Part shown: one piece after another, positions 31,293 to 40,874 of the stretch
Position numbering within the stretch: the stretch's first letter is position 1
How the letters are laid out: every line of letters starts with the position of its first letter
DNA from: Phoronis australis
Taxonomy: Eukaryota > Phoronida > Phoronidae
Assembly (NCBI GenBank): GCA_002633005.1
Contig: NMRA01000443.1
Coordinates: forward strand, 1,164 to 54,963
Length of the DNA: 53,800 nucleotides
Reading direction: 5' to 3'
Program-made: the position numbers and the translations under genes
The notes under the pieces: generated by a model
Seen by the model: only the letters and a program-made list of their open reading frames with translations
Database searches by the model: none
Told to the model about the DNA's origin: nothing

Positions 31293-33122
31293 GCAAAGCC
31301 GGCAGCACATACCGGTAAGCAATGATTTTTTGAAATACTCATATCTCAACAGCGAATCTGCGAGATTGTTTTAATTGCAATGCTAAAATGTAAATATGCA
31401 AGTACGACCTGCACTGGGGCTATTCAACAATCTTTACATTACTAGAGGGCGTGCGTGTACTAGTGATGACAAATTAAGCAGCCTCGATTTCGCGAGCCCT
31501 TTAAGTACGTGGTGAAATAGCTTGCAGCCGGGCTAAATGAATCTGAGATTGTGTGAAAAGGGTGCTTCTACGTGGGGAAGTAAGCATGACTTTATACAAA
31601 GGTAAGGTTTGTGATTATTTTAACGATTATTCCATGTTTACAATACCGATACCTGTTAATTTAGGTACTGGCCCATCATAGTGTCGATTTCCCGGGAGTC
31701 GCCAGTCGGTTAATCCAATTGTGATGACTGATGTGTGTTACGATACTTGACATAGCACTCGGGATCTTTTCGTATATCAAAGCAGTATTATTAATGTTTG
31801 GAATGATTTCTAACAGGTTTATCAGTGACAGTTACATCAACCAATGCTGAATGGTTATGCTGTCAACTCGATATTTGTTAGTGAGGTAAGACTACAATCC
31901 AATCCCAAAGGGTACGTGACATAGACTATTTGTTTAGTCCCTATCATAGGTCCTCTGGAAATATATTACACGTTGACATGGAAATATGTCATGTCTGTTT
32001 TCACTTAACTTTTGGCTTTTAGGTTTGAGGGCTAGTACCGTGAAGAAGAGATATGCTTCGCTGCTGCAACCGTCCCAGAATGGACAAAAATTGGTTTTAA
32101 GCAGCTGACTGCAGTTAGCTAACCAGCAAGATCTCCCTATCTAGTGCAGATTTGCTGTCAAAGCCTACTTTCTATATCGGAGCCAGAGAACAAAGCCTTT
32201 GAAAAGGGACAGCTATTTTTAAAGAAAGGTATACAAGTTGTTTTGTTAATTTACTTATTCAGATCCTTAGCGGCAGGTTGGCATAGGGGGTTGGGATTTT
32301 AAAATTTGGTGCAACTTAATGTCCTGAAATAACGGGGAAAGAGCATGGTGAGGTAATTCTTAACCTTCATGAAGTTCTTTCACGTTTCATGAAACTGTTT
32401 TGCTATCCACTGTAAACCCCTGAAATATATATTACATGCTCTGAATTCTCATGCCTTGAAATGTTGCAAGTCGTTTATAAATTCATATGACTGTCATTTT
32501 TGTGAAAATTGCATTCGAGTGAACTTACGAGTGAGGTCATATTTGAACATATTATTCTTACTGCCAATATGCAAACAATGGTGCCTTAGGACTTTTAATT
32601 ACTTTAAAACAACTGAAAGATTATCCACCAGTTTTAAGTGACCCAAGTTTTCGTATCCTCTATTAGAAGAAAAATAAAAATCTGAGAAACGGTTCCCTCA
32701 GCCTTAGACCAGAAGTGTGTTTGAAAGACCCATGAATCTGTAATCTGTGTTAATAATTGCTGAAAGTATCAAAAATCAAAAGGCTTGAACTGACATGAGT
32801 GACAGAGGTTTGAAGTTGTCTCAAATAACTTGCATATTTTGCAGACAAGTGATGCGTTCACAGCATTGTTATGGCTAGGAATGAAAAATAAAGACACAGT
32901 TCTATACAAGCCAATACTTATATTATTAAAACCCTTGCTTTCTGGAAAGAGCAATTATTTAATTCTGTGTGAAATTGTAAAGCAGTTACCAGTTCATATT
33001 TTCGAAGAACAAGGGCAACATTTTTATTCATGTTTCAATATTTGTTCCAGGTTCGGTGACATTTCAAGGCCACTTCAAGCCGCAACATAAACAAGCTTTG
33101 TTACTCCTTTCTGTTCCCACAG
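31293..33122. other. Intergenic, no gene called
   Basis: No recognised gene. A plus-strand frame at 32830..33090, preceded by a TTTTGCAG acceptor-like site at about 32844, reads as plausible protein (TALLWLGMKNKDTVLY). It has no known domain and no demonstrated link to the nuclease relic that follows. Confidence 0.3.
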
Positions 33123-33554
33123 CATGTCGTCCACACACCAGCAGTGCTGCATGGCACAATGTACAAGCCAGTGGCCCTGGACAAATCGCAGTACTATGAT
33201 ACCATATGAAAATGTGCCAGTGGATTGTTTATGAGTGAAGAGGAACTATATCTGACTGCTACACCAGCCAGCCTCATTGCTGAGGATGCCCTTTCCTAGG
33301 CAATGAGTATGTGAACAACAATGGCTTATTTCCTTTCCTGGAAGATACATGAGGGAATGAAGCTAAAGAAGACCTAGTAACACTCTGGTCTAGCTCAGGG
33401 TCAGATTGTGGGCACAAAGCGAGTCAAGTGATATGATGTTGTGTTTACCTTCAAGGTTCTAATTGTGGACTTTATTAAGTTTGAATGAGGTTACATGAAG
33501 GAAAGCCACGTGCCGAAACTGGACCTTTTTACAAGCGCTTTTGTAGGCCATTGA
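33123..33554 (+). pseudogene. YqaJ-type nuclease domain, decayed exon
   Basis: A single frame with about eight stop codons, entered at an excellent acceptor (TTCTGTTCCCACAG). In order it gives TPAVLHGTMYKPVAL; CASGLFMSEEELYLTATPAS; LIAEDAL; MKLKKT; AQGQIVGTKRVK; YDVVFTFKVLIVDFIKF; and HVPKLDLF. This is the order of the YqaJ exonuclease/recombinase family: 'LHG..YE..A', 'GLF.S...L.ATPDGLI.ED.L', 'E.KCP', 'LKK......VQGQ', 'CDFVV.T....V..I'. The catalytic Asp of ATPDG is Ala here and the ExK block is lost. Such proteins are common in marine-animal genomes. All stops lie in one frame, so the copy died by point mutation rather than by frameshifts. Confidence 0.6.
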
Positions 33555-36500
33555 AAGTCGATACCAGTGAAATGAAAACCAAAAGCATCTGATATAAATA
33601 CCTGTCCTTTCTCACTGAGTGACATTAACTTTTCCTTTCAGAAGAAAGGTTTTATACTAATGGTAAAAACTTTTCAACTTAGTACGCATTATGCAGAAAT
33701 GGCTTTCAGGTACTGCATCGATTGTCTTATTGTCAATAAAAGCCCGTTAATGTTACACTTTGATGTTCGAATAAATTTTTCATCAACAGGTGAGTCTGTC
33801 ACTTATTGTTCAAACCACAATATTTCTTCAGGTTTAAAGCCCCAGACAGTTTAGTTGTGTTGCTTCTTTATAAAACTGAAGTAATTACCGATTACGCTTG
33901 CGAATTGTCATTTTCCTGTTGACCTATGGAAATGTCCGGCGATCAAAACGAAATATTCCTTTTGATCGCATTTGATTTGTTTATTGGGGACAAATAAAAC
34001 AACAAGAATAATAAATATTTTATGTTGTATTGGGAGTTTCAGGGTCACAGCTCTTCAAATAAATGTTTCACAGAAGGAACCAGATGGGTCCCTTAATTAC
34101 AAGAGATAACGCACACATTTCCGATACTCAAAGTGTAATTGAGTACCGGATACTAAGTGGCACAGATTAGCATAGTACCAAATGGGTACATAATACCAAA
34201 TGGGTATTGGCCGATTGCCTACCAACTGGGTCGAGCAAAGCGCCAAATTCAATAACAAATACCAAATGGGTACAAACTGCCAAATGGGCTATAATAACCT
34301 GCAAAGCAGGTTCCGGACAAGCTGAGTGAGCAGACCAGCCGGAGTGATAAAAAAGAGATATTGTAAGGAACGTGGTGTTGTGGCTCAGTATGTGCCGAGA
34401 GATGTGATCGCATTTGATTTGTTTATTTTTAGAGCTTTCTTAAGAAGGTCTTAAAACAGTTTTAAGTTTTGTGTCTGAGGTCCTAAAGTCATGAGTGCCC
34501 TAAAGTCGTGAACCATCTTATTTCCTCTTGTGCGCGGTCCCACGACATCTAGCATTGAAGTTTCCAGCGTTCGTCTGCTTACGAACGTCAAACGAGTACC
34601 CGGAAATGTTGACATTCACAATATGATAATAAGCAGTGAGTGAGTGACTTTTTCAAATGTATCTTAAAAACAGCATATTTCACTAATCCATTTTTTGTGC
34701 ATTTTCAGAATATATTTTCGAAAATATACATCGCTCAGATTTCCTCAAACACGCGCTCCAGGGGTAGCTTGAACAATGTATCAAAATGTCCCGGTGTCGA
34801 TCAACTTTTGTAAAGCCAAAGCAATAAAATACAGTGAGATTGAAGCTGGGTTCTTAACGTTTTACGTTAACGTCCTCATTGAAAACGTCTGCCGCATATC
34901 TGAATTGGGTGCAAAACACATAACTGAATTAATAAAAAAATGCAATGCATGTTTATATCGTTTAGAGTAACTGTAAGCACTGTAGTTGATTTGTGTGGCC
35001 TTACTTCGTGCATTTTCGTCTAAACGAAACGGTCACGACTTTAGGGCCTCATTCAAAATGGCCGGCGATATGAGGGACAGCTTCAAAACTCTGCTTACGG
35101 AGAAAAACACGGGCTAAGACTAGAAAAACACGTATATTTGTGAAGGCTGATAAATGTCCATGACATCACATGAGCAGTTGCTAACGGATATCGGGTAGTA
35201 TGACAATCAGCTACGTTTTATGCTTATATTCACGACTTTAGGTCACCGGAGTCTATGTTTTCAATCGTAGCTAGCTGGATAAGAATGTGCTATGCACAAG
35301 ATTTGAGAATAAGCAATAATCAGTATATTTAAAAACAAAATGGCAAACTGAACAACCACACATATACAACGGAACAACATTATTTGTTAAAAACAATTGT
35401 AATTTTACCAACGCAAGGGCTGAATTTCTGAATTGAGAGGTTTAATTCCCTGAAGGACTGCTTTTCACTTTGTCGAAAGATAAAATAGACGGTAAAGCGG
35501 CTGGTTTCAGTCATTTTCTCTCACCTGTAACAGAAGACAAAACTATTTTCGTAAGGCAGAACTGATTTGACATTTCATCTTCATGTTTATATGTAGAAAC
35601 TAATAACCTTTGTACCCAAGCCTTATTTGAGTGCTTGTCCACGAGAGAACCAGCCGTCCAGCGGCAAGATGGGGGTCAGACGGTTTTCACCAAATTTGAC
35701 ACATAGGTAGTCCTATGAGATCTATAAACAGTGGTAAAATATTTCCCCAAAATATTACGTTCTACCAATGTTATAGGCTTAAACACATTTTACTGCTTCG
35801 CAGCCATGTTTTCACGCTATAAAAACTGTCCAACTTTAACTGCTTATATTTTTCCTTGAATTAAAGCTATTGAACTGTTATTCACTTGACATTGTTAAGT
35901 GGTGCCTGTAGATTGTTACACAAATGTCTTGAAAAAAAGATTCGATTTACCACCCCCATTTAGTAGTTTTACTACACTGTCCCCCGTTATGTCATTTTGT
36001 TTTTATTTTCAATACGTTGTTATACCAAATCTGCACCCACTGCTATAAGACTGAAACTTGGCCAAAATGTTGAAAAAACATGTTGCTTTCATTGCCTAAA
36101 ATAAAAACTTTGTCAGCCAGTTTATTACTTATACATTTTGGCACCTCAAACAGTACTAAATTGAGAAATTTTCAAATATCTGAGACCGTTGCGTGAGCAC
36201 GTAAAATCAGATTGTTCTTAAATTTTTTCGATATTTTGCAACGAGTTTGTTCCTCCTGAATGTTTTGAATATTTTACTACTTACCACCCAGCATTATAGT
36301 ACTCCTAGATAACATATATTGCTCATTTTTAAAAAGACGATTATGTCCTCCCCGCTCAACAGGGTTAGACATGAACTCGTCAAATGTAGGTTATTTTGAT
36401 TTACAGTTGTTATGCTTTGCAAATTCCTCATGGGTATTTCTTCACACCTATTGAAGTCAGATTTTCTGTTGATCAAATGTTCATGCAATGCATTATGATA

Positions 36501-37090
36501 TCAAATGAATGATAAGTTTAGTGGCATGTCCACAATTTTTCATACAACTTAAAACAAAAGGCCACGTGATATTTTCCTGACGAAATAGCGGGTTTGCAGT
36601 TCTCTAAAAACATTCGAATGACAAGACAAGCTCCACCACTGTCCATGGTAACTCGTCATGTATATCGCCCATCGATCGTATCATTGTTTTCCTTTGTTGT
36701 GTCAATTTTGGATATAACAACACACGTCGCATGGATATAGAACCTTGGGCGCACATCAGACCGTTGCCGAGTGCTCGTCATTATCTTAACTATAGCAACG
36801 GGAACAATGGCGATGCTAATCTATGCGACCAGGTTTCCCGTGGGTGACCACAGAAGGGGAATCCAAAAGTATCCACAAAAACTTATCATGAACCTCTGTA
36901 ACTCTTACCGCGCACACGAATCCTTTCCGTGGAACCTAAATACCAATTTTTTATATCCATGTATTGTGTTGTATTGCTCATGGTCAGGTTCAGATTCGGT
37001 TGTATTAAGACATCAATCCCCACCTCTCAGTGTAATATATAGTTGGAGTAAAATTTCTAGACAATGAATTTTATAGATTTATTATAATCT
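33555..37090. other. Intergenic; duplicated 22-bp flanks and short motif cluster
   Basis: No gene recognised. It includes a 10-bp inverted repeat GCGATCAAAA/TTTTGATCGC (33939..33969) and a segment bounded by 22-bp direct repeats (listed next). From 34430 to 37090 it is AT-rich sequence with only short frames. Confidence 0.4.
33964..34427. repeat. 442-bp period segment flanked by 22-bp direct repeats
   Basis: The 22-bp sequence beginning GATCGCATTTGATTTGTTTA occurs at 33964..33985 and again at 34406..34427. Between them are four or five copies of a TACCAAATGGGTA-like motif (about 34176, 34195, 34261, 34278, with a variant near 34218). It may be an insertion with a long target duplication, or a local duplication. 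Confidence 0.6.
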
Positions 37091-37276
37091 TTTAAATGAG
37101 AATGCCACCCGATTTAATTAGTCTTTTTTACCGTCTTAATCGGTCTATATCCACATCGCCTCTTATACGATCGACCTCACCTTGCCGAGAGGTGTCTCGT
37201 TAACCTCTGAGGAAGGTAAGAAACGACGCAGCGACGTCAGTGGTTCGTCTGCAAAGTTAATGCCGCTATATTGCAG

Positions 37277-37577
37277 TGCATCGTTCCCGCTTGTCCGAAC
37301 TATGAGGCTGCGAAGAAAGCGGGTATATCGTTTTTTTCGACATCCTCGAGAGCCCGAAATGCTTAGGAAGTGGCTCGCTGTAGAGAAGAATGTTAATAGC
37401 AAATATGAGGCCGTGAAACATCTCCGTGTCTGTGGCTGGCATTTCGTCGACAGTGACTCTCTGAAGAATTCCGGCTTACCAAAGAACTATCCATACGTTC
37501 CGTTGTCTGTGCCTATTCACGGTGCCTCTCTAGTATTTCTTGATCAGTGTACTCCAGTTCGAACTGATAGCCTGTGA
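37277..37577 (+). pseudogene. THAP zinc-finger domain, broken by a one-base frameshift
   Basis: From 37277 one frame gives CIVPACPNYEAAKKAGISF, supplying the C-x4-C of a THAP finger. At the run of seven Ts (37331..37337) the frame moves by one and continues FRHPREPEMLRKWLAVEK, then HLRVCGWHF (the C-x2-H), then LPKNYPYVP, to a TGA at 37575. All C2CH ligands and the conserved Pro, Trp and Phe are present across the two frames. A TTGCAG acceptor directly precedes the first Cys, so this may be an exon. One extra T explains the break: true decay, or a homopolymer error. Confidence 0.7.
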
Positions 37578-38139
37578 AACCTAACGATCCGACCCGCGAA
37601 GTCTTCGTCGGATGACCTCTTGACTAAGTTGGGATTGGCGCCGGGCGAGTTGCCATGTACTCAGCGTTCTGTTTCAAAATGAATTATTCTCATCCTAACC
37701 AATGCTTACATGAATATAAAACTGAAACAAAGTCTGCCTCATTAGATACAATTTGTAATGTCTTTGCAGTATTCGTGAGTGCAAATGTTGAGAAGCCAGC
37801 AATGAATAAACCACTGCGTTACTGGCTTTTGATGCCGGCAATGAATAAAGATAATTGACCGGGCACCGAGGCCGTGTGAGCGCATGCTAATTCAGTATTT
37901 GCTGACAGAAAGCTGTTGTGAAACAATTAGTAGATTTTATATGCTATGGTCACATGTTAGGGGAATCTTTATTTAGAAATACAAATACTTTATTCAAATC
38001 ATTGTTAATGTAGCCTTTAACCTTTGCCCTGACGGTCTGTGGAAGGAGAACACGACTTCGCGGCCCCGACAAGTAAGTTGATTTTCAGTTTCGTGGCTAA
38101 TTCACGTACGTGCACATTATTTCTGTGGCTCACTATTAT

Positions 38140-38287
38140 CAGTGTTGTAGTGGGGCGTAGGCGCACGTAGGCGCAGCCAACCACATTTTGGCAGTTGAAC
38201 GTAGCGCCTACGCACTGTAAGTAACGTTCAGGCGATACGGTGGGCTTTCGTCTCCTACTTACCTCTACTTTTATCACTACAGCACTG
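38140..38287 (-). mobile_element. hAT-type MITE, copy 2 (148 bp)
   Basis: Inverted relative of 6498..6653. Ends are CAGTGTTGTAGTGG and TCACTACAGCACTG (12 of 14 paired). Perfect 8-bp direct repeats ACTATTAT flank it at 38132..38139 and 38288..38295. Interior blocks match copy 1 in reverse complement (TACGGTGGGCTTT, GGCGTAGGCGC, GCAGCCAACCAC). It is nested inside the putative THAP transposon. Confidence 0.85.
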
Positions 38288-38847
38288 ACTATTATAGTCT
38301 TTTCGTGACTGGAGGTTTAGTTTCCAGCTCAAGCTGGTTTATGCTCGTGCCAGTCCCGGCGGACGCGACGGGACTGATCGCCGAAACCGGGGTTCCGAGC
38401 CACTGGCCAGGATAACGAGTCAGTCGCCGCGACGGGGCTGATCGGGTTCCAAGCCACTGGCCTGAATAACAAGCGTTTTGTGCGTTTAGAACTCAAAAAA
38501 ATCACAAGTCTAAACAACACATATCTAGGTTTTCTTGTCTGTATTTCACGTAAGAATACTTCGAATTTATCTCCGAACAGACCCCAAACTCCTGCTACGG
38601 ACCTTGGTAAATTGGCCTGCCAAACTTTGTAGGCTACGGTGGGTCCAAACACCAATAAATCCGTAACAGCGAAATAAAACAACACGTTTTTATAAGAACT
38701 CGGTGTATTTTAAGGGTTTTACATCGACGTTTGGTGATTTATTGGTGTTAAACGATTCAAGCGATAAGCTGACACTAGTAACTCGTGTTGTGAATTGCTG
38801 AACAGACTGCGTGTGAAACCAATGATGTCATTGGTTAATTTTAATAT

Positions 38848-38960
38848 CTCCGTCTGCCGTCAGGTGTCAGATAACGCAACCGAATGTGCCGTTATCGAGT
38901 AGTTCTACTCGATCTAAATTGATACAAAATAGGCTGGTTTTGGGTGGCATTCTCCTTTAA
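38848..38960 (+). repeat. Dispersed 113-bp repeat, copy 1
   Basis: Starts CTCCGTCTGCCGTCAGGTGT, passes through CTACTCGATCTAAATTGATA and ends GGGTGGCATTCTCCTTTAAA. It matches 41395..41508 over its length with moderate divergence. It forms the right end of the putative transposon above. Confidence 0.8.
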
Positions 38961-40542
38961 ATGAAGAATGAATAAACGTCAAATTCTGAAATCGTTTTTC
39001 AAAAGTAATCACACATCTAAAAACTAAAACCATGTTTGACAATTTTATTCCTGGTCTCGTTTGAAAGTTGTCTACCTCACAGACAACACATCTATGTTGA
39101 AAATATTCCTTGTGAAAAGATATAAAACACCATCCAGAGGCTTGTATATTACAAAATATGTTTTCATAATAGGCTAGAATACAAAAATAACTGTACAGTC
39201 AAAAGTGCAAATGTTATGACTCTAATAAAAAGTCGACTTCTAGATCTTTTCAACCCTACAATTGCCAAAAACCCATAAAGTCAAGGAATTACATTTAAGA
39301 TGATGTAGTTTCACTGCAAAAAAAGGATTTCGCAATGTCGCTGGCAACAGTGCAAAATTTCTTCTTCTTCACTAACTTGAAGTAGCTGTGGGTACCACAT
39401 CAATGTTCGTATCAAAAATAACCACCACAAAATGAAAAATTGGCTTGTCGGTTACAATTAGTCAGCATTTTTGCAATGAAATGGTCATGAAAAAAGTACT
39501 TTTACAACATGGTATGCATTACAATTGCCGTGTGATTACAGTTGTACATGCATACTAGACCAGTTACAAAATTACTCATGGGAATCATAAAAGGGTCAAT
39601 TCATCAAAAACCAGAGCTAATGTGCCAACACTTTTTAGTACTGCAACAAAACTCATTTGAATTGGACATAAACCCGCCTACTATCACATAAAATAACTTT
39701 TGATTTAGACTACTTACCATCATGGAATAGGTATTATTTCCTGGTCACTTTTGAGCGATTTCAGAATTTCGAAAGAACTGGCACTATGCATTTGTTAGAG
39801 ACCAGGCTCTATAAGATGGCTTGTTTATTAATGTGTGATTTTATGCACACAGAATGGACTCGAAAAATAGCAAACTGTCAATTCGCTGCAATCCTAGAAA
39901 TCTCTTCCCATCTGCAAACAAATTGAGAAAAGTTTATAGAGGTAAATGGTCTAAACCAAAACTTTACCTCCAGTACGGAATGTGGCTTTACAACCCAGGC
40001 TGAAAGATAAGTGAACAAAACCAGTCTAACTGCAACAAGGGCGCAAATGTCAGTAATAGATACTCATTTACAAACAAAAATCCGGAATGGTAAATAAAAT
40101 GCGGAAACATAAATTCAGATCAATTTCACAATTTCAAGGAAAAGAAGCAGTACAGTGGTCAGAAATCACAAAAACAACGTCTGAATGTGCTGGCCACACC
40201 GGCTGAGAAATCCTATCAGACCAAAAATTCAAGTGGCTAAACAAAAAGAATAATGTACCCATTACCATGTGGCTGCACCAACATAATCCACTGGCCCAGG
40301 ATCATGATCGGTGGCTGGATAAAAATTCTATACAGGTACATTTAGATTTGTCCTGTTCACACAGCAGTTCTGGTGCAAACAAAGCTTGCAACAATACACA
40401 GGCCTACTTCCCTACACAGCTGTGCTGACATAATAATACCATCACTGGATTTAGCAGATCCGCCCGAGTATTTACAGGTCCAGCCACTGTACTATTTCAT
40501 CCCTTTGAATTTTTACAATGCTACATTATTGACAATCTTAAA
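38961..40542. other. Intergenic, no gene seen
   Basis: AT-rich, CAA/AAA-rich sequence with no open frame worth calling. It borders the minus-strand relic at 40543. Confidence 0.4.
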
Positions 40543-40874
40543 TCACAGATTGTCTCTTTCCAATTCATACTCCACTTCCTCTGTCATATCTCCCTCATCC
40601 AACTGTCCCAGTTTCCCCACAGTTGCTGAGGGTGGCCTATCTCAAAAAATTACTTTGGACCTGTTGTGGTATAAGCCAAATACTTTTTCCCCCGACTCGT
40701 TCCTCACATCTTCTGGGAGTAGACTTTTCAGCCTCTCTCTAGCCCTTCTCTTAGTTTTCCAGAAAGGTACCTTCTTGCTGGTTTTGAACTTTTTCATACC
40801 CAACCTTTACTAATAATCGGCAGGTCTCCAACTTCTGTAGAATCCACTTCTTCAGCATAAGCCTTTCCTGGTTC
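40543..40874 (-). pseudogene. Unrecognised broken coding fragment
   Basis: On the minus strand a TTTAG acceptor precedes GKAYAEEVDSTEVGDLPIIS. The frame then shifts near 40798 and continues MKKFKTSKKVPFWKTKRRAR, LKSLLPEDVRNESGEKVFGL and YHNRSKVIF. After one stop (TGA) the same frame goes on DRPPSATVGKLGQLDEGDMT to a final TGA at 40543. The strongly charged composition and long reading potential say this once encoded protein. I do not know the family; a transposon accessory ORF or a dead host gene are both possible. The 146-codon plus-strand frame here is its shadow. Confidence 0.5.

Larger units (their letters stand above)
37091..38960 (+). mobile_element. Putative THAP-bearing (P-type) DNA transposon, internally deleted
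   Basis: Bounded by 20-bp inverted repeats with one mismatch: TTTAAATGAGAATGCCACCC at the left, and GGGTGGCATTCTCCTTTAAA at 38941..38960. A THAP DNA-binding domain starts 186 bases inside the left end, the place it occupies in P-type transposases. No catalytic transposase is visible in the remaining 1.3 kb, which holds a nested hAT-type MITE at 38140. The palindromic TTTAAA at the edges hides any target duplication. The last 113 bases recur at 41395, so the right end belongs to a repeat family. Confidence 0.45.

Noticed and set aside
32830-33090. Plus-strand 86-codon frame just before the YqaJ relic.
   Set aside because: Protein-like, but no YqaJ or other motif and no phase-consistent junction to 33123.
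40373-40813. Plus-strand 146-codon Ser/Pro/Leu-rich frame, one of the longest in the window.
   Set aside because: The opposite strand gives much more protein-like sequence; this is its shadow.
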